Shown: positions 1-9,000 of the stretch, in pieces | How positions within the stretch are numbered: position 1 is the first letter of the stretch | How the letters are laid out: each line of letters starts with the position of its first letter | Assembly: GCA_964651325.1 (NCBI GenBank) | Contig: CAZYXP010000023.1 | Location: 1 to 28,457, forward strand | DNA from: JADFOB01 sp964651325 | GTDB lineage: Bacteria > Planctomycetota > Phycisphaerae > UBA1845 | Reading direction: 5' to 3' | Length of the DNA stretch: 28,457 bases | The notes under the pieces: model-generated | Told to the model about the DNA's origin: nothing | Databases searched by the model: none | What the model saw: the letters and a program-made list of their open reading frames with translations, nothing else | Translations under genes and position numbers: made by a program

Positions 1-193
1 TGTTGTATTGCACGCGGTAGGCTTCGAGGACCTGCGTGCTCCCGTCATCCATGCGAAGCGGCAGCAGGGCGTGGTGCTCGCGCATGGGGCGCCGCAGCAG
101 ATTACACAGGGCGTCGGATAGTCCAAGCGTCGTGCACGCCCGGTCCACATGGGCTTGGGCTGCACGAAAAGGGTTGTGATCCGAGGAAACCAA
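1..193 (-). CDS. Glu/Leu/Phe/Val dehydrogenase, N-terminal part (cut by window edge)
   Basis: The minus strand encodes the first 64 residues of an amino-acid (probably glutamate) dehydrogenase; the rest lies beyond position 1. Family-typical blocks are NPFRAAQ near residue 7, RMDDGS near 47 and YRVQYN at the end, which match the dimerisation segment before the catalytic Lys of the ELFV dehydrogenase family. These enzymes oxidatively deaminate an amino acid with NAD(P)+. I chose a TTG start at 193 because GGAGGG lies 7 nt upstream (201-206) and it places NPF at residue 7, as is usual. The frame stays open to an ATG at 295 and also offers GTG codons at 235 and 208, but the extra residues do not resemble the family. 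Substrate (Glu versus Leu/Phe/Val) cannot be told from this part. It reads in the same direction as the che operon but 353 bp away. Confidence 0.8.
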   Translation of the reverse strand, partial: MVSSDHNPFRAAQAHVDRACTTLGLSDALCNLLRRPMREHHALLPLRMDDGSTQVLEAYRVQYN

Positions 194-546
194 GCTTTCG
201 CCCTCCACAATACGTGTCGTTGTTCCGGTGCTCACGCGGAGCTCAAGTCCGCAGCATAGGCTAGCACGAAAACGCGGGTTTGCCCACAACGCCATCGTCT
301 CGTGCAGCGTGAAAGCGGTTAGTCGTCAGCGGGCGGTGGGGGCGGAACACTTCCGTTAGGATGGGAACGCCCGGCTCAGAGCCGCTGGCGCCAGCCTGTG
401 GACCACGCGCACAGATCAACGGCTCCCCCATCTCCAAAGGGTATGATTCCATGAAAGAGGGCCACTCGCCAGAGCAGCTGGCACCAGCCCGTAGGCGAGG
501 GCGTGGCCGGGGTGTCAACGGGGTTGCGCCGCAGCGCTCTGCTGTG
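194..546. other. Intergenic region between cheR1 and the dehydrogenase
   Basis: No convincing gene is seen in these 353 bp. Short open frames on both strands have no family resemblance and no good ribosome binding site. The stretch should hold the end of the cheR1 transcript and the promoter of the leftward dehydrogenase gene, but I found no good -35/-10 pair and no hairpin followed by a T-run. Confidence 0.5.
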
Positions 547-1398
547 CTATCCTGCGACGGTCGCAGGAGCCAGGTTGGGCCGATAAAAAACGGCTCGGCA
601 GTGGTGTTGCGGCGAGAATCGGGGACCCAGGTCGGTTAGCGATTCCGAGGAACCAACGAACATGTATCCATCCGGCACGAGCGTGTCTGCCAAGCGGTTG
701 AACAGGCTGCGTCGGTCATCGGCGTTGAAGTAAATGGCCACGTTTCGGCACAGGATGATGTCAAACGGGCCCATCGCGACAAAGGGTTTGAGCAGGTTGA
801 TTCTCTGAAAAGCGATCAGGCCGCGCAGCTCGTCCTTGGCCTTCCAACTGTCGCCCTCCTCGGTGAAGTACTTGGCTAGCAGCGATGGGCTCATGCCCCG
901 CTGAATCTCTGCGGCCCGATAAATGCCGCGGCTCGCCTGCTCGATGGCGGTTTCACATATGTCGGTGGCTGTGATGGTGATGTCCCAAGTGGTTAGATCG
1001 GGCAGGAGTTCATGCAGCGTCATGGCAAGGCTGTATGGCTCTTGGCCTGTGCTGCAGGCCGACGACCAGATGCGGATTCGTTTTGGAAACGCGGTGGCGG
1101 CTCGGGCATCGATCAGCTCGGGTAGCGCTTTGTGTTGCAGGGCTTCGAAGGGGGAGGTATCTCGAAAAAACAAGGTCTCTTGAGTGGTGATGGCGTTGAT
1201 GATGTCTCTTTGAAGTGTCGTGTTGTCGGCGTACCGGACCTTGTAATAGAGTTCGCTAAACGTATCACATCCCGCGGCGGTGGCGACGTCCGACAGGCGG
1301 CTCTCAATAAGATAGCCCTTGGTCTCATCGAGCACCACGCCGCACAGGTCGGCCACTAGCCTGGAGATGACCTGAACGTCTTCGTCCGTTACTTTCAC
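547..1398 (-). CDS. cheR: CheR1, chemoreceptor glutamate methyltransferase
   Basis: S-adenosylmethionine-dependent methyltransferase that methylates glutamates on MCP signalling helices; 283 aa, normal for CheR. The N-terminal all-helical CheR_N part covers about residues 5-60. The SAM-binding domain shows a CSTGQEPYSLAM block (115-126), an ATDI block (144-147) and a LCRNVAIYF block (216-224). It starts with GTG at 1398, overlapping the cheB1 stop by 4 bp (GTGA), with AGGAG about 8 nt upstream; a longer open frame to 1569 lies inside cheB1 and is rejected as a start. It is the last gene of the first che operon, directly behind cheB1, so the pair probably sets the methylation state of Mcp1. 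There is no tetratricopeptide or other extra domain. The 3' end contains a 19-bp dyad (550-568). Confidence 0.95.
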   Translation of the reverse strand: MKVTDEDVQVISRLVADLCGVVLDETKGYLIESRLSDVATAAGCDTFSELYYKVRYADNTTLQRDIINAITTQETLFFRDTSPFEALQHKALPELIDARAATAFPKRIRIWSSACSTGQEPYSLAMTLHELLPDLTTWDITITATDICETAIEQASRGIYRAAEIQRGMSPSLLAKYFTEEGDSWKAKDELRGLIAFQRINLLKPFVAMGPFDIILCRNVAIYFNADDRRSLFNRLADTLVPDGYMFVGSSESLTDLGPRFSPQHHCRAVFYRPNLAPATVAG

Positions 1399-2516
1399 AC
1401 CGGGACTCCTTGCCCAACGGCTTGTACAATCTGGTCGGCTATCCGATTCAAAGGAAGCACGACATCGGCAGTTCCGTCCTCTACGATCGTCCGCGGCATG
1501 CCATATACGACGCAGGTCGCTTCGTCCTGCACGAGTATGCTCGCCCCCTGCCGCTTCAACAGTCGACACCCCAGCGCGCCGTCGTCGCCCATGCCCGTCA
1601 TGACCACCGCAAGGGCCGCTCCACCGTAGATGTTGGCGACCGATCGAAACAGATAGTCGACCGACGGGCGGCAGCTTCTCTCCGGTGGATCATCGGTGAT
1701 CCGAACAACCCTGTTGTTTCCTTCCTTGATCACTTTCATCTGCTTTCCGCCTGGCGCCACCAGGGCGTAACCTGCTTCGACCACTTGCCCCTGCTCGGCT
1801 TCGAGGACCGTGAGGGCGCACTTGTCGTTCAGGCTGTCGGCCAATGACTTGGTGAACATCGGCGGCATGTGTTGAACGATGAGTAGCGGTGTCGCCAGAT
1901 CGCCGGGCAGCTTCGGCATCATCGTTGCCAGCGCCTGGGGACCGCCCGTGGAAATCCCCAAAGCCACCACGCGCGGCATTTGGCTTCGCCCGGCGGCAAC
2001 ATCGGCCATGCGTTTGGCCACTTCGCCGATTTCCTCCGCCGCCTGCGGCTGCATCGTTGCGCGCGGCGGGGGTGTGTTTTCGAGGTGCGTGTGATGAATC
2101 TGGCGATTCTTGGCAAAGGCTTCTATCTTGGGGTAGAGATCGGCTTTGAGTTGCGCTGCGCTTTCCGCGGGGCAGGTGCCCGTGGGTTTGAGCACAAAAT
2201 CAAACGCGCCAAGATCCAAGGCGGCCACAGTGGCTTTGGCGCCCTCGCCGGTAAACGCACTGAGCATGATGGCGCCGACGCGGCTGTCGGCGGCCTTGAG
2301 GCGCCGAAGCACCTCGAGTCCATCGACCTCGGGCATCTCAAGATCAAGCGTTAGCAGGTCGGGCCGCAATTGCTCGATCTTCTGCAACGCGATCTTGCCG
2401 TTGGCGGCGACGCCAACCACCTCGACGTCGGGCGCACTCGCAAGAACGTCACGGACAATCTTGCGGTAGGTCACCGCGTCATCAACCACGAGCACCCTAG
2501 TAGGATCTTGGTTCAT
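1395..2516 (-). CDS. cheB: CheB1, receptor methylesterase/deamidase
   Basis: Two-domain CheB of 373 aa. The receiver (about 5-115) has the acidic pair D12-D13, phosphoacceptor D58 in LTLDLEMP and a conserved K110-P. A linker of about 65 residues follows. The methylesterase domain (about 182-365) has the catalytic Ser in GISTGG (S189), His in IVQHMP (H216) and Asp in TGMGDDG (D312). It removes methyl groups from MCP glutamates and is activated by phosphoryl transfer from CheA. The ATG at 2516 lies 5 bp after the stop of the response regulator gene; its Shine-Dalgarno is weak, suggesting translational coupling. The frame is open further upstream, but that part overlaps the neighbouring gene and is not CheB-like. 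The 3' end overlaps cheR1 by 4 bp. Confidence 0.95.
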   Translation of the reverse strand: MNQDPTRVLVVDDAVTYRKIVRDVLASAPDVEVVGVAANGKIALQKIEQLRPDLLTLDLEMPEVDGLEVLRRLKAADSRVGAIMLSAFTGEGAKATVAALDLGAFDFVLKPTGTCPAESAAQLKADLYPKIEAFAKNRQIHHTHLENTPPPRATMQPQAAEEIGEVAKRMADVAAGRSQMPRVVALGISTGGPQALATMMPKLPGDLATPLLIVQHMPPMFTKSLADSLNDKCALTVLEAEQGQVVEAGYALVAPGGKQMKVIKEGNNRVVRITDDPPERSCRPSVDYLFRSVANIYGGAALAVVMTGMGDDGALGCRLLKRQGASILVQDEATCVVYGMPRTIVEDGTADVVLPLNRIADQIVQAVGQGVPV

Positions 2517-2521
2517 CGCGT

Positions 2522-2944
2522 CTAACCCGCACTCTGCATCTTTCGTTTGGAGGCCCCCACATGTTGGATCCATCGAGCCCCCCGCCTCAGTGCGGAAGAA
2601 ACGGCTTCGCTTAGGGCTGCCAAGTCCTCGGTCTTGGAGAAGAAGTCCATGGCCCCGCGATCCACGCATTCGATCACGCGCCCGAGGCTCACGTCCGACG
2701 TCAACATGATGACTTGAACCAAGGGGTTTGCGTTTTTGAGCGCGGAAACCATCTCGACGCCGCTCATGCCGGGCATGTGGATGTCCGCCAGTACGACGCC
2801 ATAGAGGTTCTTCTGCATTTTTTCGATGGCTTCGTCCGCTGCGTAGGCGACATCAGGTTCGATGCCGACCGCGCCGAGCCGGGCCTTGATTAGCGTCGCC
2901 AGGCATTTATCGTCGTCAACGATAAGGACATTGTCTTTCTTCAT
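2522..2944 (-). CDS. Single-domain response regulator (CheY-like receiver)
   Basis: A 140-residue stand-alone receiver. Acidic residues D10-D12 precede phosphoacceptor D54 (VVLADIHMP), with T82 (MLTSD) and K104 (FSKTED) completing the receiver active site. No output domain follows; the C-terminal 20 residues are basic and unassigned. I prefer the ATG at 2944 because GGGAG sits 8 nt upstream of it, whereas the ATG at 2950 is only 2 nt from the same motif. Lying between mcp1 and cheB1, it could be the CheY of system 1 or a phosphate sink. An 83-bp gap with two hairpins separates it from mcp1. Its partner and output are not visible here; the sequence is less like classical CheY than the receiver at 24916. 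Confidence 0.9.
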   Translation of the reverse strand: MKKDNVLIVDDDKCLATLIKARLGAVGIEPDVAYAADEAIEKMQKNLYGVVLADIHMPGMSGVEMVSALKNANPLVQVIMLTSDVSLGRVIECVDRGAMDFFSKTEDLAALSEAVSSALRRGARWIQHVGASKRKMQSAG

Positions 2945-2978
2945 GGTCATGGCTCCCGTACTTGGTTACTGTCCATGT

Positions 2979-3001
2979 GTGATTGGCACGCGACCAATCA
3001 C
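2979..3001 (-). other. Inverted repeat/hairpin between mcp1 and the response regulator gene
   Basis: Perfect 8-bp arms GTGATTGG and CCAATCAC surround a 7-nt spacer. It lies in the untranslated gap of the leftward operon, after a second hairpin at 3009-3025. There is no T-run, so it is not a classic intrinsic terminator; a processing or differential-expression signal, or a protein-binding dyad, is possible. Confidence 0.5.
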
Positions 3002-3008
3002 CATCACA

Positions 3009-3025
3009 GGGGCCTGCAAGGCCCC
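3009..3025 (-). other. GC-rich hairpin just downstream of the mcp1 stop
   Basis: Perfect arms GGGGCC and GGCCCC flank a 5-nt loop, starting 8 nt after the mcp1 stop codon on the transcribed strand. No T-run follows. It may protect the 3' end of the mcp1 message or partly reduce read-through into the response regulator, cheB1 and cheR1. Confidence 0.5.
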
Positions 3026-3033
3026 ACGGTGTT

Positions 3034-5520
3034 TCAAGTGTCAAGCTTGAATCTACCCACCGTTTCGCGCATTTCGGACGCGATGGCCGTTAGTTGCTCG
3101 CCGGCGGTTTTGGCCTCCAAGGCGCCTTGGGCACCCTGCTTGGCCGCCTGATTCACCATGGCGATGTTCCTGGTGATCTCTTTGCTCGCCGTGGCGGTCT
3201 CCGCCATGCCGCGCGACATCGTATCGGACGCCGCCGCTGTGTCCGCAACGTTGCGGGCAATTTCCTTGGTGGTGGCGCTTTGCTGCTCGACGGCGGACGC
3301 GATGGTGCGCGAGACCTGATTGACTTTTTCGATCACGCCGCCGATCTCACCGATGGACTGCACCGCCTCTCCAGTGGAGGCCTGAATGCCCTCTATCCGG
3401 GTTCGAATATCCTCGGTCGCGCTGGCGGTCTGTTTGGCCAACTCTTTGACTTCCGTGGCCACGACCGCAAACCCCTTGCCTGCATCGCCTGCGCGGGCGG
3501 CTTCGATCGTGGCGTTCAACGCCAGCAGATTGGTTTGCTCGGCGATGTCCTGGATGACCTCGATCACCTTGCCGATCTCGTCGGCGGCGTTTCCCAGATG
3601 GCCGATCTTCCGATTGCTCATGTCGGCCAACTGATTGGCCTCGCCGGCGACGGTGGCGGCCTGTTCGGCGTTCTTGGCGACCTCGGTGATGCTGGCGGTC
3701 ATTTCGTCCACCGCCGATGCCACCGTGCGGACATTGGCCGTCATTGTTTCGGTGGATGCCGCCATGGTGGCCATGTTGGTTGCCATTTCTTCCGCGGCCG
3801 CGGAGACCGTGGTGGACTGGGATGTTGTCTCGTCGGCGCCCTCCTTCAAATGGGTCGCGGTGCCGAGCAGCTTGGAGGAGGAATCTGCTAGCGACTCAGA
3901 GCCGGTGACGATGGTGTTCACGGTAACCTTGAGTTTCTCCATGAACGTGTTGAAGAAGAGACCCACTTGGCCGAATTCATCACTGCGGTCCCCATCGAGG
4001 CGCTTGGTCAGATCGCTCTCGCCTTCGGCCAGATCCTGTACGAGCAGAATGGTCTGCTTCAACGGCTGCAGAATGCTGCGGGCGATCACCGACAGGATCA
4101 CCGCAAGCAGCACGACGGTCACGAGGCACGCGGTCATGATGGTGGTTCGGCTGGTGGCTGTGGCGCTTTCCAGGTTGTGTTTGGCCTGTTCATCTTTCGC
4201 TCTGGTCGCTTCCTCGATCACCGCCACAGCCTCGGCCACGGCCGTGCCGGCAGCATCGATCTCGTCGTCGGCGTCATCAAAATCCTGCCCGATGATTGTG
4301 GTTTTCGCCCCGCTCGCCTCGATCAGGGTGACCAGATCGATTCGGATGTTTCGGTCCAACGCGGACAGTGACGCCATCAACGCCTTGATAAGCTGTTGTT
4401 GTTTGGGTGTCCTAGACCCCTCGGTGAGTGTATTGATGTCCTTGACAAAACCGGCGGACGCGCTTTGCATGCTCTCCATGCGTTCGTCAGAGACGCGTCC
4501 TTCGTCCTTGTCAATGATCGAATCCATGGCCGCAAGCGTCATGCGAAGATAGACGGCACGCAGATGGTTGGTGGTGTCCGAAAGCTGCCGCAAACCTCGG
4601 ACTTGAGCGGCCTTGTCACTGGTCGTTTTCACCAGCGTTGCTAGTCGGTTGCCCATGTCCTCGGCGTACGCGTCGAACTCGCCCATGGCCACGTTGCCCT
4701 TCTCGGCGCCGCCTTCGATGTATTGGTTGGCCATCCATTTGCCTTTTTCGTAGAAGGCATCGAACGTCTCATTGACGGAGTCGATCATACTGAGAAGAGC
4801 GGGATCGAGATTGACCAATGCGTCGAGGTCTTGCTTGAACGCGTGAGCATGAGTCTCTGCTTCATCGAAGCCGTCGTCGTAGCCCTTGGCCGCGCGGGTC
4901 GCGCTGATGTCCGTGAGCCACTGTTGCACTTGAACGACATGCAGGTTGGCCGAAGCCGCCAAACCGCTGGCGAGACGCGCGTTGCCGGCCGATTCGAGTT
5001 CGGCCTGCCACATTTCCGTCAACTCACTCAGTTGTTTGTTAACGGCCGTACCGCTCTCATCCACGACATCGTCTATCTGCGCAAACGCCGATTCGATTTG
5101 CGCTAACTCCATCCCACTACGCTCTATAAGATCAAGCAGCGTTACGCCCACGGCGTCCGATAACGGCCCCACCGCGTTTATGATGGCTTCGGCGGCGGCT
5201 TGTTCCTGTGGTGTTTCCGCGATTTCGATCATGCGATCAGCGTTTTCGACAAGAAACGCCGCGCTCTCATTGATCATCTTGAGACGCTCACCGGTTGGTT
5301 TTCCATCTTTCTTGTCGATGATTGAGTCCATGGCCGCCAATGTCAGTTCCTGATTGGCCATCTTCATCTGATTGCAGAAGACCCACTGGCTTGTACGCAG
5401 TCGGCTCTCTTCAAGGGCTGATGTGACTTTCTGGTTAGACCACCAACTGATTCCCATTATCGAAAACAGCCCCAAAGCCACGACGCCGCCGATTGTGAAC
5501 ATTTTCGTCGAGATTCTCAT
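3034..5520 (-). CDS. Mcp1, methyl-accepting chemotaxis protein with duplicated sensor module
   Basis: An 828-aa transmembrane chemoreceptor. A first membrane helix spans about residues 8-26 and a second about 460-480, leaving a large periplasmic helical region (about 30-455). HAMP follows at about 481-535, then the cytoplasmic coiled-coil signalling domain with its hairpin tip around EQTNLLALNATIEAARAG (661-678), which binds CheA and CheW. The periplasmic part contains a module twice, about residues 59-167 and 327-435, at a constant offset of 268 residues; both begin with TLAAMDSIIDK. The ligand is unknown. There is no C-terminal CheR-tether peptide (it ends FKLDT). AGGAG lies 8 nt before the ATG. 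It lies 35 bp after cheW1 and is very likely the receptor read by CheA1. Confidence 0.95.
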   Translation of the reverse strand: MRISTKMFTIGGVVALGLFSIMGISWWSNQKVTSALEESRLRTSQWVFCNQMKMANQELTLAAMDSIIDKKDGKPTGERLKMINESAAFLVENADRMIEIAETPQEQAAAEAIINAVGPLSDAVGVTLLDLIERSGMELAQIESAFAQIDDVVDESGTAVNKQLSELTEMWQAELESAGNARLASGLAASANLHVVQVQQWLTDISATRAAKGYDDGFDEAETHAHAFKQDLDALVNLDPALLSMIDSVNETFDAFYEKGKWMANQYIEGGAEKGNVAMGEFDAYAEDMGNRLATLVKTTSDKAAQVRGLRQLSDTTNHLRAVYLRMTLAAMDSIIDKDEGRVSDERMESMQSASAGFVKDINTLTEGSRTPKQQQLIKALMASLSALDRNIRIDLVTLIEASGAKTTIIGQDFDDADDEIDAAGTAVAEAVAVIEEATRAKDEQAKHNLESATATSRTTIMTACLVTVVLLAVILSVIARSILQPLKQTILLVQDLAEGESDLTKRLDGDRSDEFGQVGLFFNTFMEKLKVTVNTIVTGSESLADSSSKLLGTATHLKEGADETTSQSTTVSAAAEEMATNMATMAASTETMTANVRTVASAVDEMTASITEVAKNAEQAATVAGEANQLADMSNRKIGHLGNAADEIGKVIEVIQDIAEQTNLLALNATIEAARAGDAGKGFAVVATEVKELAKQTASATEDIRTRIEGIQASTGEAVQSIGEIGGVIEKVNQVSRTIASAVEQQSATTKEIARNVADTAAASDTMSRGMAETATASKEITRNIAMVNQAAKQGAQGALEAKTAGEQLTAIASEMRETVGRFKLDT

Positions 5521-5555
5521 TCATTTGACTCCTGGTATATCGTCTGTAGTGTTCC

Positions 5556-6047
5556 CTAGGATCCCGTGGCCGCGGTCTGTGCGTCGACGCCGGATGAGAG
5601 CACCTCTTGGACATTGAGGCCTACGAGCAGGGCGCCATCCAGCTTGCATACGCCGTCAAAAAACCGTCCGTCGATTCCGCTCACGTTGGCCGGTGGCTCC
5701 TCGAAATCGTCTTTTCTCGCCTTAACGACGTCGGAAATCCGATCGACCAACAGGCCGATCCGTTCCCCGCCGTCATCGACGACGACGCACCGATGGCTCG
5801 CTCCGATCTCACTTGGCTCCATGCCGAGCACGACCCGCAGGTCGAGCACCGTTACCACATCGCCGCGCAGGTTTACTACGCCTTTGACACACTCGGGCGC
5901 CCCCGGCACATCGGTGATCCGCAACTCGCGGTTGATCTCGCGCACTTGCCGGATGTCCACGCCAATCAGCACGTCGGCCACGAAGAACGTCGCAAACTCG
6001 AGCTGATCCGTATCAGTTGCTCCGCCGCTTTTCATTACGGTGGTCAT
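5556..6047 (-). CDS. cheW: CheW1, receptor-kinase coupling protein
   Basis: A 163-aa single CheW domain (about residues 15-150) that bridges MCP signalling tips and CheA. The signature GVVNLRGDVVTVLDL is at 56-70. The domain has the usual two five-stranded barrels and no extra domains. ATG at 6047 has AGGAG 6 nt upstream. It sits 20 bp behind cheA1 and 35 bp ahead of mcp1, so the three probably form one signalling core. It is clearly more distant from the two other CheW proteins of this window (15602 and 22239) than those are from each other, which supports two separate arrays. Confidence 0.95.
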   Translation of the reverse strand: MTTVMKSGGATDTDQLEFATFFVADVLIGVDIRQVREINRELRITDVPGAPECVKGVVNLRGDVVTVLDLRVVLGMEPSEIGASHRCVVVDDGGERIGLLVDRISDVVKARKDDFEEPPANVSGIDGRFFDGVCKLDGALLVGLNVQEVLSSGVDAQTAATGS

Positions 6048-6067
6048 GTTGATCTCCTCGGGCCAAT

Positions 6068-9000
6068 CTAGTTTGATGTCACCGGCGATCCGGCGGCCTG
6101 TTTCACTTCTTTGAGCAGCCTGTTCACGGCACCCATAAGCTTCTCGCGATCCATCTTGATTTGGTAGTCGTTGACGCCCGCTTCCATGCCCCGTTGGATA
6201 TCCTCCTCGCTGGCGAGCGACGTGACGGCCACGATTGGCAAGTGCGCGAAGGACGGGGCGCCCTTGATTTTCCGTGCGAGCTCCAGACCGTTCATGTTGG
6301 GCATCTCAATGTCCGTGACGACGATGTCGAAACAATGATCGGAATCTTGAAGCGTGTTCCAGGCCACGAGCCCGTCTTCACATCCGACTACATCGTAGTT
6401 GCTTGCTTCGAGAAAGCTTGACATTTGGCTACGGAAGAAGGTCGAATCTTCCGCGAGTAGAATCTTCGGCACCCCGCCTTCGGACGTCTCCTTGGCCTGT
6501 TCATCGATGAACCAGTCGGCATGGGCCTTGGAAACGATCTCGACGAGATCAATCAGACGCATGGTTTTGTCGTCCACGATGCAGGAGCCCAAGACGCCGG
6601 GTTCGCGGAACGTGACGGTGTCGATTTCAGAGGGGATGGACCTGATGTCGTCCAGGCACGGCGCGATCAGGCCGACCTCCCGCCCGGCTACTCGAAAAAC
6701 GATAACGCAAAGTTTCTCGGAATCCGGTCGGGGCTTCGCTTGGATCAGGTTTTCCAGCGACAGAATAGGCAATGACGCTCCGCGGTATTGCAGCACCTCC
6801 TGTCCGCCCACGCTGTCAATCTGTTGGCGTCTAATGCGTTCAATGCGCGAGATCAATTCCATCGGAACGCCGAACCGCTCAGTGGGATCGTACGTGAACA
6901 GCAGAACCGATTGCCTCTCGTCATCGAACTGTTGCTGTTCGCTCTGCCGAGCGTCTTCTTCGGTGCGTTCGGGCGCGGCCAGCTGCATGTGCGAGGCGAT
7001 TCCTGCCACATCAAGAATCAGGGCCACCGATCCGTCGCCCAGAATGGTTGCGCCGGCCAAACATTCGCAGCTCTTCATGTGGCGCCCCAACGGTTTGACG
7101 ACGATCTCTTCCGAATCATGAAGCGCATCGACAATCAATCCGTATCGCAGGTTTCCGGCTTCGACCACGATGATGTTCAGCGCTCCCGGGGCGGTATCCT
7201 CCCGGCGAACCTCTCCCGACCGCGATTCGTTACTTGTAGGGCCATCTTCGGATGTTCCGCCACGTCGGTCGGCAATGGCGATCCGATGGTTCTCCTTCCA
7301 TTCCCTTGGAATCGGATCAAGATACTTGGACGGCGCCGCGAGCACGCGGCTCAAACGGACCAGCGGCAACAAATTCCCGCGCAGGCGAAGCACCTCCGCG
7401 TCTTTGACCCGCTCGATCTTCTCGATGACCTGCGAGGCTTTGATCCGAACCAGCTCGCTGATGTTCACCTGAGGAATGGCAAAGCGGTCGTCGCCCGATC
7501 GCACGATCATCGACGGTATGATGGCCAGGGTCAGTGGCAGCTTGATGTTGATGGTGGTGCCCGTGCCGAGTTGTGTGTCGATGTCCACAACACCCCCAAG
7601 CTTCTCGATGTTCGTCTTAACCACATCCATGCCGACGCCCCGACCGCTGACGTTGGTGACCGTCTTGGCCATGGAGAACCCGGGATGGAAAATCAAACGG
7701 ACGGCTTCCGCCTCGCTCATGCTGGACGACTGTTCCTGCGTGAGGATGCCCTTATCGACGGCTTTCTCGCGAAGCCGCGCTCCGTCGATTCCGGCGCCGT
7801 CGTCGCGGATGCGGATATTGACCTTGCCGCCTTGGTGGAACGCGCTCAGATGAATCAAGCCGGTTGGATCCTTGCCCTTGGCGGTACGCTCCGCAGGCGT
7901 TTCGACGCCGTGATCGACCGAGTTGCGGATCAAGTGCGTCAGGGGATCGCCGATCGCTTCGATGATGGCCTTGTCCAGCTCGACTTGCTTGCCTTCGATC
8001 GTGAGCGAACACTGTTTGCCGAGGTTGGTGCTCAAATCACGCACAATGCGCACGAACCGGTTGAACACGGTCCCCACGGCCTGCATCCGCGTTTGCATGA
8101 TGGCTTCTTGAAGCTCGCTGGTGACTTGGTCGAGTCGCGCCGCGACCGCTTCCATGCCTCGCGTCTCCGTGGAGGAAACCATTTGCAGCAGCTGGTTGCG
8201 TCCGAGTACCAGCTCGCCGGCCAGGTTCATCAGCTTGTCCAGCACTTCTACATTGACGCGCAGGCTGGTTTCCTGGCGGGTGGCCGAGGCGGTGCGGGAG
8301 CGAGCATGTTTTTCTGGTTTGGCGGCGGCAATTGGCAGTTGTTGCTCCTCGGTCTTGGGTGGTAGGGGAGCCTGCGGCGCGGGCGGCGCTGCTGACGCGG
8401 GCGTAGGTGTTCGCTCGGTCGGCGTAGATGCTTCTGCGGGGAGGCCCCAATCTGTCTCCTCAGGCGAGGCGATGTGGTAAATGCCGCTGATTGGGACGTG
8501 GAGCTTCTCGGAGAGTTCCTCGCGAGTCGCCTTGGATCCAATGAGCATGACGAGGATCAACGATTCGGGAAGCGCCTCACTCAGCGCCCCTATGCCCACG
8601 GTGCTCGCATAGCTTTCCACGAGCTCGCCGAGGTCGTACAACTGATTCAAGAACTGGATGGGATTGAGTCCCATGCGCTGCACGTCGGCAATGAGGTCCG
8701 CCTTGAGGACGTAGATGTGGCATCCCTGGCGCTGCCGGGGAACCAGCTCCTTTAGGCTCATCATGACAAACGTGAGTTCGCCGGACGGCAGACGAATATC
8801 CACGTCGCGATTCAGTTCTTCCTGGCTCTCGGGCGCCGTCTCGGTCCTGACGGCCGCAACCAATTCCACACAGAGATCCGACACGTCAACGTCATTGGAC
8901 GAGGCCACGTCGTTGACCATGGTTCTTAGAAGATCGACGGAGCGAAGCAGGATATCCACGACGGCAGAGGTCGGCACCAATTCGTTGTTGCGGATGAGGT

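Noticed and set aside
550..568. 19-bp palindrome at the end of cheR1
   Set aside because: It is within the coding sequence (PATVAG) and lacks a T-run; coding coincidence is as likely as a terminator.
3635..4552. A 305-codon + strand frame, rich in Ser/Val/Ala
   Set aside because: Antisense to mcp1; composition is the mirror of the Ala/Thr/Asp-rich receptor sequence and no motif is seen.
6788..8365. A 525-codon open frame on the + strand
   Set aside because: It lies entirely antisense to the domain-rich cheA1 coding region and has no family signature; long antisense frames are common opposite GC-rich genes.
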